From Candidatus Bathyarchaeota archaeon (lineage in GTDB: Archaea > Thermoproteota > Bathyarchaeia > Bathyarchaeales > DTEX01): a stretch of 5,401 nt of DNA. The stretch's first letter is position 1, and the number at the start of each line of letters is the position of its first letter. The translations under genes were made by a program, and so were the position numbers. The DNA is taken from assembly GCA_003601725.1 (NCBI GenBank), contig PIYJ01000090.1, forward strand, positions 1-5,401. The letters are read 5' to 3'. Shown in pieces: positions 1-4,714 of the stretch. A model generated the notes under the pieces. It was not told the origin of the DNA and made no database searches. It worked only from the letters and a program-made list of their open reading frames with translations.

Positions 1-178
1 GCTTAAACTTCCAGTCGCCGTTTAGTGTCAAAAACCATGGGGAGCATTCTCTTTTGCAAGTAAGCGCGGTCTTCTCATCTGGATAGGCAACCAGAGTTGT
101 ATGAGCTGATTCCCTTTGATGTTCTACTATTCTTGGATTTTCCCAATCAGGCGTCTCTCTAAGAGTTTCCCTTCTCAT
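1..178 (-). CDS. LacZ-type beta-galactosidase (glycoside hydrolase family 2), N-terminal fragment
   Basis: This is the first 59 codons of a gene that runs off the left edge with no stop in the window. The translation contains DWENPR, then AHTTLVAYPDEKTAL, then SPWFLTLNGDWKFK. In order and spacing this is the characteristic N-terminus of LacZ-type GH2 beta-galactosidases, where DWENP, a His followed by a Y-P/A-D-E segment, and SP(W/Y)F...LNG.W.F open the jelly-roll sugar-binding domain. The family hydrolyses terminal beta-galactosides; the catalytic glutamates lie far downstream and are not visible here. The ATG at 178-176 is chosen because a purine run, GGGGAAAG, lies about 12 nt upstream (191-194), a rather long spacing. 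An in-frame ATG at 208-206 would add 10 residues (MIKTKGKESF) but has no clear ribosome site. Family assignment is confident; exact substrate and start are not. Confidence 0.85.
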   Translation of the reverse strand, partial: MRRETLRETPDWENPRIVEHQRESAHTTLVAYPDEKTALTCKRECSPWFLTLNGDWKFK

Positions 179-263
179 GAAACTTTCTTTCCCCTTTGTT
201 TTAATCATCTTTAATCTTCATTTCGGAAGGCTTGATGTTTCTTCTTATCTCTTTCTTAATATG

Positions 264-272
264 GCTTAAAAA
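264..272 (-). promoter_or_regulatory. Possible TATA-like box for the GH2 gene
   Basis: Read on the minus strand, an AT-rich segment (GGTTTTTAAGCC) lies 60-95 nt upstream of the two candidate GH2 starts. Archaeal transcription begins about 25 nt downstream of such a box, giving a leader of a few tens of bases. It is only a composition match in AT-rich DNA; a neighbouring ATTTAA at about 274-280 is equally possible. Confidence 0.25.
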
Positions 273-390
273 CCTTAAATTGGTTCCAGCCGAACTAGAA
301 TAGAATCAGAGTTTTTACGGAAAGAATCGGATACGAATATTAGGCTTCAAATATGCTGCTTTAATAAAGAAAAGGGTTCTGCGACGGAAA

Positions 391-475
391 CCAAGAGACA
401 TTCTGAGACAGAAAAAGACAGAAAGAGCCATTTCGGGCCATTCTGAGACACTTTCAGACACTTCGGGACACTTGA
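391..475. repeat. Degenerate 10-nt tandem array, unit NNNNN(A/G)G(A/C)CA
   Basis: Consecutive 10-nt blocks from 391 end in AGACA, AGACA, AGACA, AGCCA, GGCCA, AGACA, AGACA, GGACA and finally TACA, with no insertion or deletion between blocks. The 5' half varies but is often TTCTG, CTTTC or CTTCG. The 12-mer CATTCTGAGACA occurs twice (399-410 and 439-450), exactly four units apart. On the minus strand the motif reads TGTC(T/C). The unit length is close to one DNA helical turn. I recognise no named repeat family. It could be a protein-binding array or the residue of a repetitive coding sequence, since 10 nt gives a 10-residue period when translated. Confidence 0.75.
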
Positions 476-605
476 TACAAAAGAAACGGGCTCGGAACAT
501 AAAAGGCGGAAAGAAAACAAAAGATCACACGAAGAAAAAAATTTCACCAGACACAAAACCTTCATTTTAATAATATGTCGGTTGAGTTTGTATGCTTTGA
601 GGTTA

Positions 606-636
606 ACATATCTTTTGTCTGGTATGGAAGATATGT
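606..636. repeat. 9-bp perfect inverted repeat (stem-loop or operator)
   Basis: ACATATCTT (606-614) and AAGATATGT (628-636) are exact reverse complements separated by 13 nt. As RNA from either strand this would form a 9-bp hairpin; as DNA it could be a dimeric regulator site. No T-tract follows directly on either strand, so it does not look like a terminator. It lies about 40 nt downstream, in the minus direction, of the TATA-like element at 675-682. Confidence 0.6.
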
Positions 637-665
637 CTTCAAAAAGGTTATGGGTCCCGTCCTAT

Positions 666-688
666 TCGAAGATGTATAAAAACTTCGA
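666..688 (-). promoter_or_regulatory. TATA-like box framed by a 6-bp inverted repeat
   Basis: TATAAAAA (675-682 on plus; TTTTTATA on minus) is framed by TCGAAG (666-671) and CTTCGA (683-688), a perfect 6-bp inverted repeat with an 11-nt spacer. In the minus direction the bases before the box (TCGAAG) resemble an archaeal BRE, which favours leftward transcription starting near 650. No coding region follows closely in either direction, so its product, if any, is unknown. The symmetric arms would suit a repressor that blocks TBP/TFB access. Confidence 0.35.
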
Positions 689-693
689 CTGGT

Positions 694-718
694 AAAAAAG
701 GGATTCCAAAAAAAGAAA
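694..718 (-). terminator. T-rich terminator region after the DUF2061 gene
   Basis: On the minus strand, 35-60 nt after the DUF2061 stop codon, there is a T-tract with seven consecutive T (714-708) and a second with six (699-694). Archaeal intrinsic termination relies mainly on such oligo-T tracts. A weak stem (GCAGC at 726-730 with GCTGT at 740-744) precedes them. Confidence 0.45.
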
Positions 719-751
719 GGAGTTTGCAGCTAAGATGTCGCTGTCTTTAAG

Positions 752-976
752 TTAGAGAAGTCTGTCGAGTAGATAATAGAAGACCGTTGAAAACATTTCT
801 ATCGTTATCACTGCAGAGATCGATCCGAAAAATTCCCCGGTTAAAATATAAGTTATCAGAATAGCTACGGGATCAACGACTGCCCTGTAGATCAAAGTCT
901 TCTTGAGAGAAGCCCATCGCGACCGAGAAATTGGCGAGGCATCAACACCACACTCGTATCTCCTTCTTTCATTCAA
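752..976 (-). CDS. Small DUF2061-like membrane protein
   Basis: This encodes a 74-residue protein with a basic N-terminal third (NERRR, then SRSRWASLKK) and two hydrophobic segments, roughly 33-46 and 52-70. The pattern K-T-L-x-Y-R, then Y-I-L-T-G (43-47), then I-x-x-E-M (57-61) and Y-Y-L-L-D-R (67-72) matches DUF2061, a family of short two-helix membrane proteins of unknown function that usually show K(S/T)-x-(T/S)-(W/Y)R, YI.TG and YY.HER. The usual His-Glu before the final Arg is replaced by Leu-Asp. The start is uncertain: TTG at 976 is the only reasonable in-frame start upstream of the conserved part, and it has no Shine-Dalgarno. A GGAGAT at 963-958 lies inside the frame without a usable in-frame start after it. 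A good TATA-like box at 991-998 implies transcription beginning near this point, so a leaderless or unusual start is possible. Confidence 0.6.
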   Translation of the reverse strand: MNERRRYECGVDASPISRSRWASLKKTLIYRAVVDPVAILITYILTGEFFGSISAVITIEMFSTVFYYLLDRLL

Positions 977-990
977 AAAAGATATAACTG

Positions 991-998
991 ATATTTAA
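991..998 (-). promoter_or_regulatory. TATA box for the DUF2061 gene
   Basis: Minus-strand TTTAAATA is a close match to the archaeal TATA consensus and lies 15-22 nt upstream of the proposed TTG start. A transcription start about 25 nt downstream would fall near 970, at or slightly inside the proposed start codon. This suggests either a leaderless message or a start codon assigned slightly wrongly. Confidence 0.5.
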
Positions 999-1012
999 AC
1001 GTGATCCGAGAT

Positions 1013-1057
1013 ATGATCTGTAATCTTCTTCATTTGGATGATTGCCACAGATCATCC
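1013..1057. repeat. Two overlapping, mutually exclusive inverted repeats
   Basis: ATGATCTGT (1013-1021) is the exact reverse complement of ACAGATCAT (1047-1055), giving a 9-bp stem with a 25-nt spacer. GGATGAT (1036-1042) is the exact reverse complement of ATCATCC (1051-1057), giving a 7-bp stem with an 8-nt loop. Both use bases 1051-1055, so only one can form at a time. They lie between the feoB stop and the TATA box of the DUF2061 gene. A further GATGATCAGC occurs at 1111-1120. They could be an operator cluster or a switching RNA at the 3' end of the feo transcript. Confidence 0.5.
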
Positions 1058-1073
1058 GGGTATTATCGTGAAT

Positions 1074-1078
1074 GAAAA
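1074..1078 (-). terminator. Weak T-tract downstream of feoB
   Basis: A minus-strand run of five T lies about 50 nt after the feoB stop, with pyrimidine-rich sequence (TCTTCTTCC) just before it. This is the most plausible end of the dtxR-feoA-feoB transcript, but there is no strong stem directly before it. Confidence 0.25.
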
Positions 1079-1126
1079 ACTGGAAGAAGATAAACCTTTA
1101 AGCTCAGCTAGATGATCAGCCAATAC

Positions 1127-3068
1127 CTATGGCAGCCCAAAATATCCGAGGATTCTGAAGACTATTCCCCCAATAAATATGGCGAATAGCACTTCGAAGA
1201 CTGTTATGAAGATAGCTTTTTTCCAGCCGAACTCTTTGACGCATGCGGCTATCGTTGCGATGCATGGTATATAAAGCATCGTGATCAGACTGAAGATAAC
1301 CATTTGAAGGGACGTTAACACCGCTCCGAAATTCGTCGTTCCAAGAATCGTGGCAAGCATTATCAATGTAAGTTCTTTACGTAGAATACCGAATATCAAC
1401 GCGATTCCCATTTCATGTCTTAAACCTAACCATTCAACTGTTACGGGGCTCATCAAGGCGGATAGCAGACCAAACAAACCAGAGAGCTCTATAGCCTTTA
1501 TTATGACGCTGCTTAAGATCATCAGTGGAAAAGCTATTTTGATGAATTCTTCTAGCCTAAACCATGTCTGACTTAGAACCGTTCTCAAGTGAGGAATCCT
1601 ATATTCATGCATCTCCATTAACAACTCAGTCGGCTCCCCCGGTAAACTTTTAAATGCTATTCTGCCGAGCAGAAAGATTATCGCCAAATCGATGATATAA
1701 AGCGTCAATGCCCACTCTATGCCTACAAATTTTCCGACAAGCCCGAGCACAACCACCGTTGTCGCCGCGCAAGGTATCAATGTAACGATAAAAGCCGCTA
1801 AGAGACGTTCCCTCTCGGTTTCCATTATCTTGCATCCCAAGCATGCTGGCACGTTGCAGCCGTAAGCCAGCATAACGGGGATGAAGGCTTTTCCATGTAA
1901 TCCTATTTTGTGCATAGCTACATCCATGAGGAAAGCTATTCGGCCGGCTTAGATAACCAGAATCCTCAAGAACGTACAATATGAGATAGAAAGGAACAAT
2001 GTATGGTAGAGCTATGGTGACGCCGGCTATTATCCCCTCGACCACACCGTTCCAGATAAGCTCCTTCACTACATAATTGCTTATGGCTTGATCGAAAAGC
2101 GGTTCGAAACTGTAAAGGAAGTCGCCAATATACGTTGAAGTATAGTCGCCGAAGGTGAAGATGCCGTAAAAGATGGAAAGCACAACGCAAAGCATTATGG
2201 GATAACCCAGGACTCTACTGGTTGTTAACTCATGCAGTCTTTGGCTCAAGGGAATCCTAGATATCGGCTGGATCTTTTGAACTTCCCTTGCAATTCTCCC
2301 AGCAACATCATATCTTTCAGAGGTAATGACGGTTGAGCATGGATGTCCATGAATCTCCTCGATTTCACGGGCCATTTCCTGTACGAAACTGAGAATCTCA
2401 GGATTGGCTTTCCTTACTTCTTCTTGAATCTTTTTATCTCCTTCAAGGAGTTTTATCGCTGTCCATCTAGCCGGATAGGGAAGCCCGATTTCCCTAATCA
2501 TAATTGCGATCTTCTCAATTTTCCCTTCGATCTCTTTTCCATACCTTATCTTACTTGGATACGCCGTTTTTTCTTCTATAGCTTTTACGGCTGCCGCCAG
2601 AAGATCGTATATTCCATACCCTCTTATCGCAATTGTGGGGATAACTGGGACTCCTAGAATCTTGCTAAGTTTTTTGTAATCTATTTTTATCCCTTTTTTC
2701 TGTGCGATATCGATTTGATTCAATGCGATAATCATTGGGGTTCCAAGTTCGATCAGCTGCAATGTGAAGAAGAGGTTTCTCTCCAGAACCGAGGCATCGA
2801 CTACGTTAATCACCAAATCAGGTTTTTCGAATGCTATATATTCCCTTGAGATTATCTCCTCAAGCGAGAATGTAGATAGAGAATATATGCCGGGTAAATC
2901 AATCACATCTATCTCGTAACCCTTAAAATGAAGGGTTCCCTCCGCTTTCGTAACAGTTTTCCCAGGCCAATTTCCTATATGCTGATGCAGACCTGTCAGC
3001 TGATTGAATATTACTGATTTTCCTACGTTAGCGTTTCCAGCTAAAGCGATTCTCAGTTTCTTCTTCAC
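1127..3068 (-). pseudogene. feoB: Ferrous iron transporter FeoB, interrupted by a frameshift
   Basis: FeoB is an inner-membrane Fe(II) transporter with an N-terminal GTPase. The N-terminal piece begins at GTG 3068 and shows G1 GNANVGKS (11-18), the G2 Thr (T38), G3 DLPG (57-60), G4 NQID (117-120, where NMxD is commoner) and a G5-like AIRGYG (147-152). A helical linker follows, then membrane segments near 286-308 and 338-367 ending in LEDSGYLS. The C-terminal piece continues in another frame with IAFLMDVAMHKIGLHGKAF, the gate motif YGCNVPAC, FGILRKEL, the second gate region YIPCIATIA and the closing helices, to the TAG at 1127. The break falls at an 8-nt GCCGGCCG (1948-1941). Removing one GCCG gives L-S-R-I-A-F and a 645-residue protein, a normal FeoB length. 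As read, translation would run out of frame after about residue 375 and end at 1650 as a 472-residue product. The rest of both halves is undamaged, so the lesion is recent, tolerated by recoding, or an assembly error. The GTG overlaps the feoA TGA, indicating translational coupling. Confidence 0.9.
1941..1948 (-). repeat. 4-bp tandem duplication (GCCG x2) causing the feoB frameshift
   Basis: On the minus strand the bases are CTA AGCCGGCCGA ATA GCT. Reading upstream gives Y-L-S-R-P-N-S, leaving the family; reading downstream in the other frame gives R-I-A-F-L-M-D, which is family-like. Collapsing GCCGGCCG to GCCG yields CTA AGC CGA ATA GCT, encoding L-S-R-I-A, which matches the conserved Y-L-(P/S)-R-x-A-F-L-M-D of FeoB. 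No slippery heptamer is present that would suggest programmed frameshifting. Confidence 0.85.
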
Positions 3069-3322
3069 TTGTCTATCTCCACGAAAATTCTCCTGGCCAT
3101 TCCTCTGCCTAAAGCTAGCCTAGAACCTCGGACAGAAACCTCTATGGGACCTCGGAAAGGCGCGGATTTCACAACGGTAATCTTCGTGCCAGGAGTTAAT
3201 CCCATATCTACAAGTCTTTTAATGAATCCCCAGCTTCTCCCCCTTCTTCCTGCAGGATTGGTCTTTATAGACGTGATAATTCCGCTTTCTCCTTCTTTCA
3301 ACGATGACAAAGGCACAGCCAT
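3065..3322 (-). CDS. feoA: FeoA, SH3-like partner of the iron transporter
   Basis: This is an 85-residue protein of the FeoA family, small cytosolic beta-barrel (SH3-like) proteins that support or regulate FeoB. Typical features are the opening PLSSLKEGESGIITSI, the central RLVDMGLTPGTKITVV (about 36-51), APFRGPIEVSV (about 54-64), and the terminal ALGRGMARRIFVEI. Length is normal for the family. There is an ATG start, with GGAGA (3335-3331) 8 nt upstream overlapping the stop codon of the preceding regulator gene. Its TGA overlaps the GTG of feoB by 4 nt. A slightly basic insert, GRRGRSWG (about 26-33), sits before the conserved L-x-x-M-G-L motif. Identification is firm from sequence and from position next to feoB. 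Confidence 0.93.
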   Translation of the reverse strand: MAVPLSSLKEGESGIITSIKTNPAGRRGRSWGFIKRLVDMGLTPGTKITVVKSAPFRGPIEVSVRGSRLALGRGMARRIFVEIDK

Positions 3323-3334
3323 TCAAGACTTCTC

Positions 3335-4000
3335 CTATTCTATCTTTCTAGCTTCAATAAGTGAGGCTATCTCTCGGCTTAACGCGTGATTTTTTCCCTC
3401 GATCCTAACTGTTATAGGCCCGCCGAAAGGCGCCTTATCAACAATCTCAACAATTTTATCAGGCCTGATTTCAAGCGAACTTAAATATTCGAGCAGTTCT
3501 CTTCTCTCATCTGTTATCTTCGCAATTACTCCTTTATCCCCGATGTTAAATTCGCTTAATGGTTCAGATGATTTTTCTATGATTCCGCCGCACTCCGTTG
3601 GAATGGGATTGCCATGAGGACAGGTCTTTGGATGTCCCAATGCCTTCTCAATCTTTTTAGCTATCTCATCCGAGATGCTATGCTCAAGCTTACAAGCTGC
3701 TTCGTGAACTCTTTCCCACTCTACGTTTAGAAGATCCGTGAGAAGCCGTTCTGAGAGCCTATGTTTCCTAATGGTGCGGAGAGCGATTCTCCGTCCCTTT
3801 TCAGTCAGCCTTACACCTCTATATGGTTCATGAATCACGAAGGATTCCTTTTCTAACCTCGCTATTGTGTTCGTAACTGTTCCGGGAGTCACTTTAAGCG
3901 CTCTGACAAGATCGCTTGTTGTTGCCACCCCGCTCTTCTTTTGAAGTTTATAGATGATCTCAAGATATTCTTCCGTTGCACTGGTGACTTCCACGTTCAC
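3335..4000 (-). CDS. DtxR/IdeR-family iron-dependent repressor with C-terminal FeoA-like domain
   Basis: This is a 221-residue metal-dependent regulator. Residues 1-65 form the winged helix, including the helix-turn-helix around TTSDLVRALKVTPGTVTNTIARLE. Residues 78-134 form the dimerisation and metal region. RKHRLSERLLTD and VHEAACKLEHSISDE align almost without gaps to corynebacterial DtxR as I remember it, placing H80, E84 and H99 at the ancillary metal site and C103, E106 and H107 at the primary site. The fourth primary position (Met10 in DtxR) is E11 here. CPHGNPIP follows at 127-134. Residues from about 144 to the end are an FeoA/SH3-like domain with APFGGPITVRI, echoing the separate FeoA. 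The expected role is Fe(II)-activated repression of its own dtxR-feoA-feoB operon. GTG at 4000 is chosen because the archaeal Shine-Dalgarno GTGATC (4011-4006) lies 5 nt upstream. Mn(II) response as in MntR is possible, but the Cys argues for iron. Confidence 0.92.
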   Translation of the reverse strand: MNVEVTSATEEYLEIIYKLQKKSGVATTSDLVRALKVTPGTVTNTIARLEKESFVIHEPYRGVRLTEKGRRIALRTIRKHRLSERLLTDLLNVEWERVHEAACKLEHSISDEIAKKIEKALGHPKTCPHGNPIPTECGGIIEKSSEPLSEFNIGDKGVIAKITDERRELLEYLSSLEIRPDKIVEIVDKAPFGGPITVRIEGKNHALSREIASLIEARKIE

Positions 4001-4005
4001 GACCC

Positions 4006-4011
4006 GATCAC
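4006..4011 (-). promoter_or_regulatory. Archaeal Shine-Dalgarno of the dtxR-family gene
   Basis: Minus-strand GTGATC matches the archaeal ribosome-binding consensus GGTGATC and is 5 nt from the GTG at 4000. This decides between that start and the second in-frame GTG two codons later. Confidence 0.7.
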
Positions 4012-4035
4012 TTTACGACGATTAGTAAATTAAAC

Positions 4036-4049
4036 TACGATTAATCGTA
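4036..4049. promoter_or_regulatory. Palindromic operator of the dtxR-feoA-feoB operon
   Basis: TACGATTAATCGTA is a perfect 14-bp palindrome, extendable to about 18 bp with one mismatch on each side. It lies just downstream of the TATA-like box and 36-49 nt before the regulator start, a position where bound protein would block initiation. An extra half-site ACGATT lies at 4018-4023, 19 bp (near two helical turns) from the one at 4037. The sequence is unlike the bacterial iron box (TTAGGTTAGCCTAA). Confidence 0.65.
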
Positions 4050-4053
4050 TTTA

Positions 4054-4063
4054 ACTTTTAAGG
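4054..4063 (-). promoter_or_regulatory. TATA-like box of the iron operon
   Basis: Minus-strand CCTTAAAAGT lies immediately upstream of the palindrome. A start about 25 nt downstream would give a leader of roughly 30 nt carrying the GTGATC ribosome site. The gcvH promoter contains nearly the same element (CCTTAAAAC), which supports it. Confidence 0.4.
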
Positions 4064-4083
4064 AAATACCTGTAAAAGCTTTG

Positions 4084-4109
4084 ATCGTTGAATTATAGTC
4101 AGCAACGAT
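4084..4109. repeat. Upstream 7-bp inverted repeat, possible distal regulator site
   Basis: ATCGTTG (4084-4090) and CAACGAT (4103-4109) are exact reverse complements with a 12-nt spacer. The arms share the ATCGT/ACGAT core with the main palindrome at 4036-4049. It could be a second operator upstream of the promoter or a hairpin in the gcvH trailer. Confidence 0.35.
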
Positions 4110-4142
4110 TCTCCTACTAATCAACTTCCCAATATGGATATT

Positions 4143-4183
4143 AAAAAATGAAAAGAAGAATATGGGTGGTCAAACTTTAAAAA
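4143..4183 (-). terminator. T-tracts downstream of gcvH
   Basis: Minus-strand oligo-T runs of five (4183-4179) and six (4148-4143), separated by pyrimidine-rich sequence, lie 20-65 nt after the gcvH stop. This is typical of archaeal termination without a strong stem. Confidence 0.4.
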
Positions 4184-4204
4184 TGATAGAAGGAAGGGAT
4201 TCTG

Positions 4205-4621
4205 TCAGCTCTCTTTAGCAAGCTCCTTATGCCATTCAACTGATTCTTCAAAGCTCATCAACGTCTTAAGATCTTCATCCAGATTGCTTGGAGATACCAA
4301 GATAAGCCAGCCTTCACCATAGGGATCTTCATTAATGATCTGTGGATTATCAACAACTTCTTCATTGACTTCTTCTATTTTCCCATTTATCGGAGCCACA
4401 AGATCTGATACTGATTTAACTGACTCCACCGTTCCAAACGGTTCGCCCTTAACTATCTCATCTCCAACCTCCGGAAGTTCAGCAAAGACTACTTCTCTCA
4501 GCTGCTTCTGCGCATAATCCGTGATTCCGATACGAGCTTTTCCATTCTCTATTTTGACCCATGTCCATTCCTTCGAGTAGTAGAGTCCCTCTGGAACTTC
4601 ATAATCATCGACTTTGACCAA
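4205..4621 (-). CDS. gcvH: Glycine cleavage system H protein (lipoyl carrier)
   Basis: This is a 138-residue lipoyl-domain protein. GcvH carries the aminomethyl group from glycine on a lipoyl arm between the P, T and L proteins. Visible family features are YSKEWTWVKIENGKARIGITDYAQ (about 15-38), the canonical lipoylation motif ESVKSVSD with the acceptor K69 (66-73), then VAPINGKIEEVNEEV, NPQIINEDPYGEGW and a C-terminal helix. Length is normal. The start is TTG at 4621, supported by a strong GAGGTGA (4634-4628) 6 nt upstream; no ATG precedes the conserved region. No gcvP, gcvT or lipoate ligase gene is next to it in this window. H-like proteins can also serve lipoate relay or other lipoyl-dependent systems, so its partners cannot be read from context. 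Confidence 0.95.
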   Translation of the reverse strand: MVKVDDYEVPEGLYYSKEWTWVKIENGKARIGITDYAQKQLREVVFAELPEVGDEIVKGEPFGTVESVKSVSDLVAPINGKIEEVNEEVVDNPQIINEDPYGEGWLILVSPSNLDEDLKTLMSFEESVEWHKELAKES

Positions 4622-4627
4622 TCCTTT

Positions 4628-4634
4628 TCACCTC
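4628..4634 (-). promoter_or_regulatory. Shine-Dalgarno fixing the gcvH TTG start
   Basis: GAGGTGA on the minus strand is a near-ideal archaeal ribosome site 6 nt before the TTG at 4621. It is the main reason to accept a non-ATG start. Confidence 0.75.
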
Positions 4635-4660
4635 AGACAAAAGAAACAATACAACAAATA

Positions 4661-4669
4661 GTTTTAAGG
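4661..4669 (-). promoter_or_regulatory. TATA-like box of gcvH
   Basis: Minus-strand CCTTAAAAC lies about 40 nt upstream of the start codon. Initiation about 25 nt downstream would leave a leader of roughly 20 nt with the GAGGTGA site. It is nearly identical to the element before the dtxR-family gene. Confidence 0.4.
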
Positions 4670-4685
4670 TTAACGGATGAATCGC

Positions 4686-4710
4686 TTTTTCCCAAAAAGA
4701 GGCTAACCTC
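4686..4710 (-). terminator. Hairpin plus T-tract terminator of egsA
   Basis: Just after the egsA stop the minus strand reads GAGG-TTAG-CCTC (4710-4699) followed at once by five T, a small stem with an oligo-T tract. A second symmetric element, CTTTTT-CCC-AAAAAG (4685-4699), overlaps it. The stem is only 4 bp, so termination may depend mainly on the T-tract. Confidence 0.45.
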
Positions 4711-4714
4711 AGCT

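Larger units (their letters stand above)
301..750. other. 450-bp gene-poor region with repeats and palindromes
   Basis: No convincing gene lies between the GH2 start and the DUF2061 stop. The open frames here are short, resemble no family I know, and lack good ribosome sites. The plus strand is purine-rich from about 361 to 545, so minus-strand frames read as runs of Phe, Ser, Leu and Cys. The region contains a 10-nt periodic array (391-475), a 9-bp inverted repeat (606-636), a TATA-like box inside a 6-bp inverted repeat (666-688), and A-tracts (694-699, 708-714) that would be T-tracts ending the DUF2061 transcript. It may carry a small RNA or regulatory array, or be a decayed gene. Confidence 0.5.

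Noticed and set aside
282..296. GGTTCCAGCCGAACT resembling a tRNA T-arm
   Set aside because: No acceptor, D or anticodon arms can be placed around it; it is a short inverted repeat only.
347..565. Minus-strand open frame of 72 codons (and a 61-codon frame at 315-500) covering the 10-nt array
   Set aside because: The translations are rich in Phe, Ser, Leu and Cys because the opposite strand is purine-rich. They match no family I know, have no ribosome site, and owe their periodicity to the DNA repeat.
575..679. Plus-strand 34-codon frame (MSVEFVCFEVNIS...)
   Set aside because: It has no ribosome site, no recognisable domain, and contains the 9-bp inverted repeat; most likely chance.
1127..1927. 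C-terminal FeoB fragment as an independent gene starting at ATG 1927
   Set aside because: It has no Shine-Dalgarno before the Met, and the frame carries FeoB sequence (IAFL) upstream of it, so it is the second half of one broken gene.
1650..1940. Continuation of the N-terminal feoB frame past the frameshift
   Set aside because: About 97 codons are open, but they are the out-of-frame reading of the true FeoB C-terminal half. It is a frameshift tail, not a real domain.
1940..1955. Programmed ribosomal frameshifting in feoB
   Set aside because: There is no slippery heptamer or clear downstream structure, and a simple tandem duplication explains the lesion completely.
2343..2657. Plus-strand open frame of 104 codons
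   Set aside because: It lies wholly opposite the FeoB GTPase/linker coding region and resembles nothing; an antisense shadow. The same applies to plus-strand frames at 1350-1571, 3069-3389, 4335-4517 and 4722-4928.
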